This document shows positions 37,001 to 52,890 of a stretch of 64,000 nucleotides of DNA, in pieces. A program made the position numbers and the translations under genes. How positions within the stretch are numbered: the stretch's first letter is position 1; each line of letters begins with the position of its first letter. This stretch comes from Rhabdornis inornatus (lineage: Eukaryota > Chordata > Aves > Passeriformes > Rhabdornithidae). The notes under the pieces are model-generated. The model saw only the letters and a program-made list of their open reading frames with translations. It was not told the DNA's origin and did not search any database. The stretch is taken from assembly GCA_013397075.1 (NCBI GenBank), contig VWZS01000622.1, positions 1,783 through 65,782 of the forward strand. Direction: 5' to 3'.

Positions 37001-40000
37001 TTTTCTACATTGAGTCATAGTTACAACAGGAGTGAGAGGTTTTACTTTTTTCTTCCTCTCTTCAAGGCTTGTACATGGAGAACTTTTTGGGAAGTGGAAA
37101 TGTGATTTTTATTCCTTCAGTCTAAAGAACGGGGGTTGTGTGCGTACATGCATGTGTGTGTATTTGTTTTGTTTTGCTTCTTCTCTTAATGCACAGGCTA
37201 CCCTGGCTGTTGTTTAAATGAAGAAAGGAAGATGTCTGGATGTTAGAGTACAGAAAGGTATAAGAAGCTCTGAAGCCATGTGGATAAGCTCCGAAAACCA
37301 GAAGAGAATTAAACTTTCAGAAACATCTTTCTCTTCTGTGCTTTGTTTTGTCTGCATACACATTCCTCTTGCTGTAAATCACATTTCTGAAACTCCTGGA
37401 TCACCATGAAGTATGCTTTTTTACTGAATCCCAGGTCTGTGAACTCCATTCACAAATGCAGACAAAGTAACTTGGAGCAGAGTGCATGTGTTCGAAAACA
37501 GAACCCCACATTCTGGCACTAAAGTAAAATCACCTTAATTCTAAGAGACTCAGCTTGAGGCATTTGAACAATACAAACATTGCCTCTAAAGCCCTGGTTC
37601 CCAAATGTATTTGTCTGTGCAACACAGGGAAAAGAGTATACTCAATTTTGGTCACACTTGAATGCATTTCTGATAGCTGCATTCTTATGACAGCCTTAAG
37701 AATAGTATCATAGACCTTTTTTGCACCTTTACCTCTTTGCTTGCCTTCTCCCTGCAATACACGTCAAATAAGGCGACATTCCAAGTCTTACTACAAATTT
37801 TAAACAGCTGCTGTTTCTTTCATTTCCTTTTTCCTTCTCTTCCTTCTCTTTATTTCTTTCCTTTTTTTTTTTTCCATGAAAATATTTCCTTTCCCTCCAA
37901 ATGCAAATCAGGTGAAATTAAATTTCTGTATGCCATGCTATTCTCTAGGCAGTAACATTTTACTACGTGATGAATCACCAGCATAGAAACATCTGTATCT
38001 TATCCCTTTGAAGAACTAGGATTCCATGCTTTCTGGTGAAGCATGGCATTTTTTCCAAGACATTCACCATTTAGACCAAGGTATTCACAAGGTATCAGAT
38101 GTGAAATTCTTAACTCTCTGAAGATAAACAATTACATTTTTTGTTTGATGTTCATGTAATTCCAAGGCCTGTCTGACCCTCTATGGCAGCATGAGTTTTG
38201 CAGGTAGCATATGCAGAAAAATTTGCACAAGTTAACCGTTTAATATGTTTTTACTTTCTCTTTGTCCTGATAGGCATAAATGCATAATAGAAATTAGTGG
38301 CTGGATTTTTGTCATAATCATTTGGCATCATCTATATAATTCACATTCATTTGTTTCTTCTGTCAGTCTGGCCAATGAAATTATCACAGTGTGGAGAAAA
38401 ACAAGAGGTGCAAGCCATAGTGTTTGCATCAGAGACTGATTTGGTATTAAACCCACAGGTCTGTCTCATTTTCTGTCGTTCACAACTATATTATTTTAAT
38501 CTCCTAATCTTTAAATGGACTTGGTCAGCTTCACCATGGCATTGAAGAATGCTAATGTGTCAGAAAACTGAGAAGGAAGTATGGACTTTGATAACAGCTA
38601 ATCAGATGTCCTAGATGCTACAGGATAATGAGTCTACCAAGGTGCTGAAGTAGATTTGAATGCATAAAAGCTCCTGAATTTCCATCAGTGCCACTCAGTA
38701 ATAGCATCTGAACCTCCTACTGTATCAGGGAGTTCTACAGATACTCAGAACTTCTCAAAATGAAACCACAGCATGCATATTCCAGACCCCAATTTTAGCC
38801 ACCTGTTTTGAAAGATTTTTGGACTATTAAAAATAGAAAATCGAATATTTCAAAACTTAGAACTATTTAAAAATTATTAATTAATCAATAAATTGAATAG
38901 CACTTTAGAGATCCTCAGCAAAAGCAGTATTTTTTTAAAAAAATTGCTACCCAGTGTATCATGGTTATATGCAAAGAGTTTTACATAAGAAGTTTACATA
39001 CTGTTTTAATAAATTTTCCAAGATCCTTTAGCAATTTGAAATATTCTTACTCAGATATCAGTGTTCCTATAATCTTTTGCTGATCTTCATGTAATATACT
39101 TGTCATTTTAATTTCAAAGTACCTTCATATTTTAAGAGGCACCTGGAACTATGAGGCTTATGTTGGTGGATGGCCACCAAAGGTACTAAAATGTTCTTCC
39201 ATCTCATTTCTGAATTAGAAGCATTGCTAAAAAAGGTCATCAGGCAAACCGCACAGGTAAGAGAGATAGGTAATTATGCAAGTCATTGGATAATGGAGAC
39301 AGAGGTTGCAGTGATGACAAGTGAGTTCTGCAGTGTCTCAAGGACTGGGGCACTGGCCCTGCTAGGGGAGTCTGAGTGATGCAACTGCTTCTGCCTGGAG
39401 AAAAGAAGCACCTCAGATCAGCCTTTTCCACCTACAATCAGGTCATTGTGTGGAAAGTGCAGGTTTTCTGTAGCAGCACGTGTAGCAGGACAAGGTGTGC
39501 ATAACCTGAAACATGAGAAATTCACACAGGGTTTAAGGAAAAAGACTTTTCCCCATTAGCACAATCCAGAAGATGATCTTCTGACAATCCTTCCAAGTTG
39601 GATTATCCTATGATACTATGAAAAGGCGTGCCTACCCACCCCCAAGTCATACAGACTCCAAAATCAGAAAGGAATGTCCAGTTAAAAGTAAATAATTCCT
39701 TCAAGAAACCTTGAAGAACCATCCATATCACCACAGATCTAGGATTCAACTGCGAGTAGGAATATAGAATGGTCCTCCTCTAATATGTCTTTCCATTTTA
39801 TGATCTTTAAGTGACCCTAACATTTCCGATAAATGCTATTTTCCCACAGTTTAGTGAGTTTACTGTTCAAGGAAAGTGGCACCTATACTTAGAATATTTA
39901 CTCTGTGCATAGAATGTAGTAGAAAAAATGCAAGAAAATGCATGAAATTTCTATATTTTTAAGTGAAAACAAGTCAATAAAATGAAAGAAACAGTTAAAG

Positions 40001-42134
40001 TGCAGATTAAAACAATGCTATTGTTCAGATTTGCAACTTTTTTTTTTTAGTAGTAGCAATAATTCTCAAAGAGACAATAACTAGTACCAGCTAGATCGAT
40101 CAAGACAGCAAGAAAAGCCAGAAAAAAAAAAACAAGCCCAAGACAAGACACTTGGAAATATAATAGATAATGCCCGTTGGAGCAAGCAAATAAAGCTCTT
40201 CAGGGATGTTTTCCATAATCTTTTCCCACTGACAGCGTTTTAGTCAGATCAGTTCAAATCCTTGTTTCAAAAGGTGACTCCAGCCAAACCGCAAAAAACC
40301 TAAAATGCGTGACATTAAAAATACACAAATAATGAGTATTTCCACATTTGGACATCAACCTTAAGGAAACTAATTTTCTTAGAAAGAGAAAAGGGATTGA
40401 GCCCATCCCTCTAAATATACAGAGCTAGAGCTCCATATTTACACAGCGCACAAAATTGCGTACTTCTCAACCCAGCATACCTGGAAGCTGTGACAATTCA
40501 TTTGTTAATCTCCCTGGCATTCTTCACTTGCAGGCTTTGATGGAACTTCAGCCTTAATTGAATGGCACCTGCCACTGTCAGCAACATGGCAAGCAGCACC
40601 ACATGAGCTGATGGGGCAAAAACACAGCCATGGCCCACAATAGAAGCCCAAAACAAAATCCTCATTTCCTATCTGGAAAAAAAGCCAGAACCTGAAGTGT
40701 GTAGCCACAGCCTGTGTGCAGCAAGGGTAGTCTAACATACACATGTAGTGTGCTTCACAGATACACTGCACTGCAAGTTAGCAGAGAGTTCTTCACCTCA
40801 CATGGCAAAAAATACATGGTGAGGCTTTAACATTTGAGAGTTAACCTTATTGCTCCTACTCACCACCACCCAGTTCTCCTTAGTAATGAACTAGTCAGGA
40901 TCTAGACAACATTTATTTCTGAAAAAAACCCAGTGAGTGATATTCCCCTTATTAGATTTGTTTTTCTTTCTTTGGTGTTTTTTGGTTTTGTTTTTGTTTT
41001 TGGTGGGGGTGTTTTTATTCTTTTTTGAATGAGACATAGCAAATATAAAATTGAGAGAAATGGAGAAGTAACAGAAAAGTGTCACAGCAAGGTAAATGAA
41101 AAAAAAAAAAAGACAATGGCAGAGTAAAGCTACAAGGAAAAAGACCACAAGAACAAAAAGAAAGAAAATTGTGCTAAAGTTGCATGTGAAGAACTACACA
41201 CCAAAAGGCCAGTTGTATCAGACCTTCAGATGCATAAGGCTATGAATGCTGAGGTGCCATCTACTGGTATATCTGGTGTTAACCATGTTGCTTGGAGTCC
41301 ACCATGTGATTCCACATGGAATGGGAGATCCATGTTTTTCTCTTCCACTGGCTTTTTGGTGACTGTGGGTAATGGACCTTGTGTCATAATCTTTCCAATG
41401 TAAAAGGCAGATTTTGAGATTTCAGCTAACCTGTGTGCTTTCACAACTGGTGCAAATCTCTTTGAAATGGAGTGGTAGAATGTTCTACAAGACAAGTAGA
41501 AACTTTTGCATGTCCACATCCAGACTTAGCACTTCTGGACAGTACGCTAAAAAATGAAATGTGAGACTCAAAAGAAATGGAGAACAGAAAACAGATAAGG
41601 AAAAAGAAAAGAGAAGAAGGTAAAGACCAGTAGGAGTTAAAAAGGAGGAGAATCAATAGAATACAGTGTAAATGATTAATTGTTAAGGACAATACAATTC
41701 ACGCTGCAGTTTTACCAGATGCGTATGTGTTGCTCCAGCTGTGGGAGCAGTAGACTCTCCAGATCTGGTTTCTGACACACAATAACTGTGAACTCTATTA
41801 TGTGCAAATAATAAATCTAAGCAGCACCTCCAATATATGAATGAGCAAGAAAAAGGAGGTCGTATTTTCAGAAGTGTTAGCACATATTTGTCAACACCAA
41901 ACTTAGCTAAATAGCACAAAGGAAGACTACAAGACAATGGTAACACATACACAAAGCAGGATGTGAGCTTGCAAGTAGATACATGGTTTTGAAACCCCAC
42001 GTTTAATAGGTAAGGCCCCTAGGGATGGCAGACAGGCAGGGTCTTGGGCAGACTGGATGGGCTTGTTTTGCTGATGTATTTACTGGCTGGTATGTTAATT
42101 TTTTCAATGTGTTATAGAGCAGTTCCCAAGTTAG

Positions 42135-42195
42135 GGTCATGACCCCACTTGGGGCCCACAAGCCTGGAAGTGAAAATGAAAGTGGGGTTGTGACC
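42135..42195. repeat. Imperfect 15-bp inverted repeat, unknown family
   Basis: GGTCATGACCCCACT (42,135-42,149) pairs with AGTGGGGTTGTGACC (42,181-42,195) at 13 of 15 positions around a 31-base loop. The 'gggtc-tgacccc...tggggtt-tgacc' style recalls palindromic nonautonomous DNA transposons in amniotes, but I cannot name a family. Confidence 0.5.
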
Positions 42196-44149
42196 CTGGA
42201 AGTAGGGTTGCTAAGAGAAAACTTTGGGAAGCACTGATGTTGTGCTACTAGGTGAGACCCCTACGTGGACAGTATGTTTAATCACTGCTGAGGAACAAAG
42301 TTTTACCAATGCCTATATTTCTCGAGGTAAGTCTCATTTGTGACTGATTTATTGTCAGATTCAAGTAAATGTCTCACGTACATGAAGAGAGATTTGAGAA
42401 TTAAATTCATAATTTTGGGTATTATCTTGAAAACATAAGGCCCATAATGCAGTGAAGGCACATCCACCATTTTCTTTAAAATATCCATTAGTAGCTACAA
42501 CCTACAGATTAGAGCACTTCCCTCACAATCCTTGGCCAGAAGAAATCATTCCCACTTCTGCCATTTTTCAGAAGTATGATCACACCACCAGGTCATCATT
42601 GTGGCATGGAGCAAAGTCTTTGTGTTTTGTTGAACTCTGCTTTGTTACCAGGGAACATGGGGGCTGTCCTTCACCACTTACGTAATCTTTGGGCAAGGAA
42701 CAAGTGTGTTGGCTAGGAAAAGAGTTACTATGTTGAGAAAAATACTCAATAGAAAGGGATAACCACTCTGAAGTCTGACATTCCTTAGAAGAAGTGGCAC
42801 AGATACCTTCAGCAATAAGCGATCCTAAGACTGAATCCAGCCCAAACTGGTGAATGTTTGAAGGTTTACTAGCTAGGACACATTAATTTAGTGCCACTTC
42901 AGGCACTGTAGAATATCCTTGTTGGTCTTCAGCTGCAGTACCCAAATCATACAGTTTTTTCATAGCTCCGGTGTAATTCCTGACATCCCACAAGGGAGCT
43001 TCGATAAGCCAATGAGTTCTAAACGAAAAGATCCCTATGTGTGGACAAGTGAATTGATCCCTTAGGCTCTTAAGTCACATAAGCACTTTTGAAGAGTCAT
43101 GGAAAGTAGTAACATAAAGAGTTACATCTTATTTCTCATGCTCTGTGCACATTTATTTCAATCTAAAATTATACTGTGCCATGACTGCAGCTTTTACTGT
43201 GGAGATGGACAATATTTCTGACTTTCACCTACAGAAATATTTTGTAGTCAGTAACAGAACAATTGTGATATGTGGCATGACATTTCAGTAAGTGAAGAGG
43301 CATCAACAGCTGATTTTTGGCAACAACATGTCTGTTTCTCATTTATTAGTAACTTGTATTGATTTATACCAGGATTAATGATTGATACAAATATTTAATC
43401 CATATTTTTTATGTTACAATCAGGGAAAAAGGCATGGCTATGAATAATCCATAGAATGGTTTTTGAAGCACAAATTCCTCAGAGAGTATCAGATATCCAC
43501 CTGGTGTCTCTGAGTGCTGGATTTCACATTTAAATCTCTGAATTAACAGATGTGTACAGTCACACACAGGCAGAAAGCCCCTTCTTGATACTACATCTGA
43601 AGAGGCTCATGGACAATGTTTATTTTAAGAAAATGGTGGGGTATCTTGTGCTTGTGAAATTTATTCCAAATCTACACGTCTTGGAATGTTACTAACCAGT
43701 ATCTGCATAGAGTTCAACTCCCAAGTTTTAGTTCACAAACCACATTTTAAAAACGCAAGCATCCCTATTGAAATCAGCTACAATTTTGAGAAGTCTCCAA
43801 ATCTGAAAAACATGCTCTTGTAATGTATGCAGCCCTATTAAAAATTACATTTTTAAATTTTTGCCTGAATATTTTGGCAACTGAGATCCAAACATATGAA
43901 ATTAACTGAGGCAAATAAAATTTATAGAAGCCATTATAATAAAAACTAAAAATGTTAGGTTTCAAAAGAAGGAACTTCATTTAAAGCTTACCATATTTTT
44001 AAAAACTGCACATTTCAGATCCTTCCATTTCCTCTGTTAGAAGTGGGGATTGTATAACCATTTTCAAGCCTTTTCTCTGCAACTATGAATACTAGAAATA
44101 CAGGCTTCTATGAACCAATCATGTTATGCAAAAACTTGAGGATTTTAAG

Positions 44150-44179
44150 AAACAAAACAGAAACAAAACAGAAACAAAC
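44150..44179. repeat. 11-bp AAACAAAACAG tandem repeat
   Basis: Two full units and most of a third, head to tail. Confidence 0.75.
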
Positions 44180-47100
44180 ATTGAAAAACATGATAAAGTC
44201 GTTAAAAGTCAGCAAGGCTGTTGTCAAGCAGAGAGGACTTTATTTATTCAGAACTGTTCTGTCCTATGAAACTGAAGTCTTATCTGCATTTAAGAACACC
44301 TCTTTTAATTCGTCCCACACAAGGCAAATCATTTTCTTCATCTAGAAATGGTAATTCTATCTTAATCTATGTAAATATGTTTTAAAGGTATGTCCTCTCT
44401 TTGGCAGTCATATCATCAGCAAGAATGTCAGCATACCTACATCTTTGGAAGGGTAGTGTGAAGGACAGTTATCATGACCAAAAAAAAAAATTATTACTAG
44501 AAAACACAATTGTGTCAGTAAAGTGTATCAAGTATAGACCAGACAGGAATACGCCATTTTCTGAAGCACCACAGAAACCAAATTGTTATTTAGAATTTGA
44601 TTATTCGCAGGGGCAAGTAGCCACTGCTGCTTAGAAAGTTTTAATAGCTGTTTTTCACAGCAGTAGCAAATCATACAGGAACATACCAAATAATCTTTTT
44701 TATAGTCTTGTAAAATATTCAACAGCATGCATCAAGCCCAGAACCTATGTTCTCACTCTTTGTTCTGATGATGCTAATAACAAAAAAAACCTCAAACAAC
44801 ATAGTATTTTGACATATGTGATCCCCAGAAGAAGAGCTGAATATGTCTGTCACTGTGAAATTTTCAACTTTTCTAATGAAAAGCAAAATATTTGAAGTCA
44901 GTTTTTCAACAACTTATGGAAAATTGCTTGCACAAACTATCTGGATATTGTAAACAAATGAATGTCATTATTTGCACATACAATCACTTGCAGCACTGTC
45001 TTGTCTCAGGCAGATTGTGCACTGAATCCTCAAAGGTTTCGTGGGTTTCATAAATACCGCAAATCACAGATGAGATCTTTGTTTAAAGCCTCCAATGGGG
45101 GAACAAGTGGCTCAACAAAGTAGAGGGCGTGTAACAACTGTTGCTCATGAGGAAGGTCTGACAGATCCACCATTACATTTATTTTTTCCTCTCTCCAGGT
45201 TGCAAAGCAGCACTGCAGCCACTAAATAAATCTAGGCTGAGGAAGGAGGTGTTTTTGCCCTTCCACCACTTATGAAAGCATGTGTCCTTAAGACACTAGT
45301 TCAGTACAGAGAGCTGGGCTGGGGCTTTAAGAGCCAGAAAGGGACCCTGGATGGTATCCTAAGGCAGGCAGGGATACACCAAAATCTGGCAATACTGTAC
45401 TGATTACCTCATCAGGGTCACAGCATGGGTGTGCAAGCGTAGTGTGAATTTGTTATCAAGGCTCCTGGCATACTTCTGGCTCAGGCCAACCACCTTTCTT
45501 CTACAACTCAAAATTATATCTCCAGGACCTGCGCAGGCCAAGGATTGTCCCCAGTAAGAATACAGTTAATACAGTCAGGAGGAAAAGCCATATAGACACA
45601 GGCTTTGGCTTCAAAGAAGAGTCCATTTTATTCATTCACACAAGCACAATTTTCAGGCCAGGTTTATACACTGTCTGTGTGAAACGCCTTATTTATACGG
45701 TTCTAGAAACTACTTGTATAACTTGCAACTGGTGGAATGACATAAGACAAAGCCACAAATGAGCATGATATTCATCTCAATTTTCCAGCAAAGGCAAGCG
45801 TGTATCAACCTGACTATGTTCCTTACTCCTTTAAATGTACAACGGAGATTTTTCTTGGAGAATCAGGAAAGAGACAGCAGTTAAGTGAATATACTCAATT
45901 AATATCTTAATATGCAAACAGTATACAATAAAAACACCAATAAACAGAAAATGTGTTTGTTATTAAAATACTCAGGAAAAAAATTGATTGATTTCAGTCA
46001 CTTCAGTGAACTTCACAATCTGTGTTTCTGAATAGGAGAAATGCCAGATTTGGAATAAGTAGTTGCCTTATGGAATCTTGGCGTTTTCTCCTGCTCAGAA
46101 ATGCAAACTCTGAAGTTCAACTGAGCTATGCAAATCATCTTGTCTTATGCTCCTCTTATTAGGCAATTCTGTCTTGATATTCTGAGTAATGAACTACATA
46201 ATACAGTCCCAGTGGTATGTGGAATCAACATGTTACTTCAAGAGCAAAGACACTTCAGTAAAAAATTGCTCAGAATAATTTCTTTCATCCTCAAATTAAA
46301 GAACTGCTGTCTGCACAAACATAGCTAGGCAGACTGAAGCAAGGAATGAGAAAGAATGAAGTGCTATTGGACACACCTCATGGGTTCTTGATACTACTAG
46401 GAATATTCCAGGTGCACAGCTCAGTCTGAGATGCTATCTGCACTATGGGATGTGGGAGTATATAATTCACATTTCCTTTCTCGTATGTCACTGGTCTGTC
46501 TGCATGAGAACAGGTTATCTAACCTTCTGAATAAATATAAATCATGAAGCTCTGTTAGAAAAGATCACAGAAACTTTTGCAAGGTTAAAGCAAATATCAA
46601 AAGAGAAAAAGAAGGGGAGGAAAAAAAAGGAAGAATGCATGACAAAGCATATTAAAATAGCCAGATGGACTACTTATCCTAGGAAGCAAATAAGAGGAGC
46701 TAAATCACAGACACCTACGCACCTTTTTTTTCAATTTAAGAAAGGTGGTTTTCCAGCATGGAATTGATTGAAACTCACCTACCTGGAGCATCCTTGTGGA
46801 AAAAAAAAGCACTCTAGTTTTTTGGAAGCAATTAAGCAGAGTCCAGGCTATTGCCTTGCTACTAGAGAGGAGTATGATAATTGCATTGTCTTCATTAGGA
46901 TTTTGCAGGCTTAGTTAGCAGGAGCTACTTGAGTCAATGAGGTAAATGAACCCAAACAAAATAGAAATTAGTGAAGTTACAGCTTCTGAGCCTTCACTTC
47001 AATGCCAGCTGGAGAAATCTGCACCTGATTTGAGCATCCAGGTCAGCCCAGGAGCTCCATGCAGTATTAGTCCTCCACTTGTGAGAGCTGTAGCCCCTTC

Positions 47101-50100
47101 GTGTGTGCAAAGCCCGGTGTTCTTCTGAAAATCCATTCTCTTGCAATAAGACAAGCCCTCTAGTTTTCCTATTGGAAGAACATTCTCTCTTGGGTAAAAC
47201 TGTTTGAGAGTCTCAGACAGCCACCACCACCTTGATGACTTCAACTTAAGATTTCTGCTGCAAAGGAAGTGGGCAATCAGTCTTGGCAAAGGTGAAATCC
47301 CAACTTTTGAAATATAAAGGTAACCAGTTAGAAAGGCACAAGAAAACTACAAAATAGTGACTTGCAAGATAATTGCATTTCGGAGGCTAATTTTAGGAGT
47401 TTGCTAAGGTTCATTCATTAATCCAGCAGAGCTAATTGCAACTAAACATATCTGTCAAGAAATTACCTTGTTATTACCTTAAAATTCAGGTTTTGATCTA
47501 ACTTACTTGGTCCATGCATGGAGGAAGAGAAGCCTGTTCTGTTTTCCTGCAGACATGAGGATTTGTGGGCCAGTTGCCTATTTTTTACATCATTTCTATT
47601 TCCATCAAGGTATCTAGACTGCTTTTATATGTTTAAAAGATACCGTCAAGAAGTGCTTTACTATGGAAATCACATACATCCCTAGAAATTGTGACCTTTG
47701 AATTTAAAAAAAAGCACACATATTTTTAAAAATACATAAAAATTAAGACAAAATAGATGAAAGTTATGAAAGTTTACTATAACCATCTTGCTGGTTAACA
47801 GGGACCCTTTTCTGGTTGTAGTTTGCACTCAAAATCCATAATACTGTAGGATTTTAGCTGCTGTAAAATTTTCAAGAGATCTTCAAGTACTTCTTGGACA
47901 GGTTACATGGTAATTGTATTCTCATTCTGGAAACCTATCATCAGGAACTGGTGAAAGGAACATCACCTAGGGTGCTACAAAGAAATACGATTTTCCTCCT
48001 AATATTTACATTGGATGATACGGAAATAAAAAGGACCTTTTGTGATTCCTTTCTACTGACTCCTCTCCACCTACTTTTACTATAGAAAGGAGGATGACCT
48101 ATGCCAGAAAAAAGCATGACTTTTTGACTTGTCAAAAAGGGAATGAGTAATACAAACCCAAGAAATTGGATTAGGCTAGAATCAACTTCCAATATAAACA
48201 CTCCCTAGAAAGTCTGAGTTTGGAGTTTATTTTTGCACCAAAGTATTTAAACTTTCGCTGATAGTTACAGTTTCAGCCATCCCAATGTTGTATTTTTCCA
48301 TTAACAAGGAAATTTTAGTTTCTGACTTACAGCTCTCAGGTGATTGACATAGCAAAGAGAAGTGAATGACACTCTGGGAAATCTCTACCTCGTAATTCTT
48401 GGTCTTTAAAACCTGGGAGAAAAAGTTTCAGGTTTCATGAGGCTTCACTATAGATAATGACCTATTATGACAACCTGTGATCAGATATAGCATTACATGC
48501 ATTTAAAAATAAACAACATATGTCCACACAAAGGAAATGAAACAGAGACAATCTGCTTGGGCATCAGCAAAAATCATGCCATGACACTATAAGGGAAATT
48601 CTTAATTATGCTAGAAGAAGGTGGAGATTACAGGAAAGATGACAAGGCAGGTAAAAAAAAAAATCACAAGTGATCCCAAGAAATAGAGTATCCCGCCCCA
48701 GTGCTTCTTAACCATCTTGTTTAATATATTTGTCAATTTTACATTGAAACAAAATCCAAGTATACAGATGTCGACAGCAAACGTTAGGATACATGCTAGT
48801 AGTACAGACAAAGACATAGATACAACCCAGAAATAATTATATGACCATGATTAATTGTCTGTGGAAACAGCCAAAAGAACAAGACTCCGGGTGAGGAACA
48901 ACTAAAAGTGACACAAGACAACAGTGTGATATGATCAAACTTCAAGTCAAACACAATCCCAGGATAGGACACAAAAAGCAATGAAGTTCTTGAACAGACT
49001 TCCCTAAGGAGCAATGTGGCAAAATTAGTCCAGATCATCTTAAGATGGAACTTTATCAAAAAAGGTTAGGCGATATAGTTGCCTAAATTAGGAGGAGATT
49101 GGGTGTGCCAAAAGATTCTTTAAAATTTTATATATTCTTGGTTATAAAGATCAAAACATTTTGCCACTATTTCTAGAAATGTGATTTACAATGACAATAA
49201 CCTGCATTTTACAACTTTTTATTAAAATTTATTTCTTGGTCCAGTTTCTCAGGTTGAGAAACTCTCATTGCAAAACTTTTAAAGCATTCCAGGAAAGAAT
49301 TTGAACACAGAAATCCAAGTAGTGGTAAAAGCTTTTTAACCTGCTGAGACAACAGCCAAAACAGAATAAATATGTGAAAGAAACCATGGACTTTGCCTTT
49401 GTAGGGAGACTTTAAAGGCTGAAAGGCTGAAAGGTGTGGTGATGAAGGTCATAAAGATAATTAATCAATGCAAAATTCAAAATTATTTGTATAAGCATTC
49501 CTGAAATACTCCCCCCAATCCCCATTTCGTAGAAAATCAGCAACAATTTAACAAAGTTTAGTACCAATATAGAAAGTTTGAGGGGTTTACCAGATATATC
49601 ATTTTCCTGCTGGCAAATCGAACATTGCTCATTATAAAACTACAGAATGTAAATGTGGTGTATGGACTTCATAAGTTAGAATTTTTTCAAGAAATATCCC
49701 CCAAAATTGAAATTCAAAAATGTGTAAAAACATGTTCCAGCATTGTTGTCTACGTTCCTAAGGACAGAAAACTAAGAAAAGGTAAAGTTCCTTCTCTATT
49801 TTCACTGTATTTCGGGAACCTAGCTGTTTTCCAAAGTGCAAATTGCAACTTTGTCAATAAAGGGGATATTTCAAGAGACTGCAAAAGGTTGCATTTGCTT
49901 TTTTCCAAGATATAAAATAAAGCAAGTTTTATTTAAATCTTCTGAAAAATATATCTTTTTTTTTTTTTGCAGTTGCTTCCTTGTTTTTTGAAGGGGTTTT
50001 TTAGGTCATTGGAATTAGAGGCCTCAATTCAGCAAAGTATATTAGCACATTCCAAGTTTCTTTAGGGCCATGAATATATCAACTGAATGCATGAAGGACT

Positions 50101-52890
50101 CTATATAATATCAATGTCAAAAGTAGACCTGGATTTTAAACATATAGGAGGCAATATCATAAATTATTTTCCATTAATATCTGTTAAAAATTCATTTGGT
50201 TTTGAATATGGTAATATAAAAAAGGTAATATAAATTAGGAATACATTGAATAACCAAATATGAGGCTAAAGGACTTCCTTGAAATAGTCTGATCCTGTCA
50301 GATACTACTTAAACAGTTGTTACATATATTAACTAAAATAATCTTTGTGAACAGATATAATTTTTTGCCATTTCTAGGATTCATCTGAATTAGAGATATG
50401 AGACATAAGGAGAAATTTAAGCTTCCAGAAAATGTTGCTAATGTCTTAATTTTTTTTTCTGGGAGTTTTTGTTCTCATTCAGAATGCCAGTGATCCCCTC
50501 TAGACCAGAAAGATTCAATGGAAAACCTTTATTATTATGTCCATTTTGTTCATAAATGTACTCTTTTATTTCATCTTGTGCTCTCTTTTCAGAACAACTA
50601 CCCTCATCTTCAAAAAGGAAAACCCTAATAGCACTTTCCTGCAGTGAATTCCAGTAAAAGGAGGCAAGCAATAATAGTATGGATTAACAGGCATTAAAAT
50701 GAAACCATATGGAAACATGGGCAGAGGATTTGAGCAGGAAAAGTACTGTTTAAAAATTAATCTTCATGTCTTAAAAGGAATTGTTAGGATCATTGCAAAA
50801 GTTCTGAAAACTCTTAATTCAATGCTGCTACAAAGCCAGTATTCTGAAAAAGTAAAACAATGTTTATGTTGTCAGATGGGCTCCTCTTAGAACGACAGCC
50901 TGGGAAATACACTTTGTGACCTAAATCTAAAGTAACAAAAGACCCTGAACAACACTTATTGTATCTGTCATTTTAGTCACAATTTCTGTGATCACTGACA
51001 TGTACTTGTGAACAGGCAATTTATTACACTCTTGTAATACCACTACCCTTTACCTCATTATGAGGAAAATAGAAAATAAGGAGGAGTCTCCACTGTGTGA
51101 CATGGTAAATAAAGTACAAAGAAAGAAACAGGAGAGCTAGAGTAGTATTTAGCCTGTTGTTTATCATATGGAGATAAAATGTAACTTAAATTACAATTTT
51201 AAAATACTTAAAATTACAGTTTTCTGCCTGCTTTTCACTGCACTTCATTGATATAAAACGGAAAATATATGAGAAAAGTAGTCTGAAAGAAGGGGAGTTT
51301 TAATGATAGTTTCCAAACTGACATGAAGAATACACAGACACAACAGGGATTACAAGTCTTTTTGATGAAATGTCTCTCATTTAAACTTGTTTCTGCTTTC
51401 CTCATAGAATAGATAATCTCTCCAAAATGAATTTTTAAAAAAAAAATTACTCAAAGGTAGGTAATTGCTAGTGTAAGACTTGGAGGCCAGAAAAAAACAC
51501 GGGAAGAAACGTAAGGAAAGTGATAATAAATAAATTGATTAAATTAGGAAAGAACTAGTAAGAGGTAATTTCACAAGCCGATTAATCTACCAAATCCTTA
51601 ACTGTTTCATTTGAGAGCAGGAAGAGAAAAAATAGTGATCATATCATTTGTATGAAAGAGCCTTGTTTTCATAACAAATGGATGAGTTAGATCTCTCCAG
51701 TTAAATCTTGACATATTAATATCTGAGTAAAAAGGCACAAGTATGACTGACTTTGCTATCTATATTAGTTAAAACTAAACTCAACAGTAACACTGAAGTG
51801 AGTGGAAAAGACCTACCTGTGTATAATAGTTTCTGTTTCAGATGAAATATGAATTTATTTCAGTGGGTTTTCCTAGTGTTGCAATATTTTGGTGAAACTA
51901 AATCCAATACAAATCAAAACCAGCAACAATTTAGTCAAGAAAAGGGAAATGTGACCCCAAATTAAAAAAGGACTGCATAAACTATTTTCTGTTATAATTA
52001 TATGCTTGGAGGATTGTTTTAATTTAATTTTTTTATTGTTAAAAAATTGTAGTTAATTTTCATTTGACAGGGAATTAATGTCACTTTTGCTTTGACTGCA
52101 GTTTTTTTTAAGGAAGGCATAGTGTTCCTTCACCAGCGTATTGAGTGAAATCACACATTCTTCAACATATTCTCTTATAAAATACTCAGATTTTTCTTTT
52201 CAGGACATTTTCTAAATTTTCAACTTAGTAAATATTCTGCTAGTATGTATTTCAGGAACTTCTGTGGAAACAGAATCATTAATCCTTAAAAAAGTGAAGA
52301 GCTGCTTTACAGAAATAATACTCTCTTTCTGGCATCACAATTCTTTTTTCAGAATTGTGAAATTCTGACATTGCAGAAACTAATTGTGTCACCAAACCAC
52401 TCATGGTGAAAATAATACAGTGATGGTCACAATAAAAACTTGAAGTACTATATAGCATGCTTCATAACAGTATAAGAGTTTTATGCCTGTCATCCAAATA
52501 CAGAAGGTGTGGAAATACCGGTGTGGTCTCTTCCAGCGTGCTAGTGCACAAGGCAGACAAATACAAAACTGGTATTTCCTTATCCAAAGTATGCACAACC
52601 AAAGTAAGTATAATCCAAATGGGTTGTTGCCTTCTTTTTTTGCAACCTCTTGATTTCAGATTCCAGCTGCTATCAGGATATCCATCTTTCACTGCTATAT
52701 GGACAGTTACAGATATTGAACTTTTTGGCAGCTCTTGTGTATTTTAAGATTCTGAAGCTCTAAACTTAAGACAAAACTTAATTTCTATTTTACAACAAAG
52801 GTCCAAAAGAATGTACATGGTTCCATAGGATAATTTGATTATGAAAAGTGAGTAAATCAAAAAGGCCCAAAAGTCTGGAGGCAAACTATG

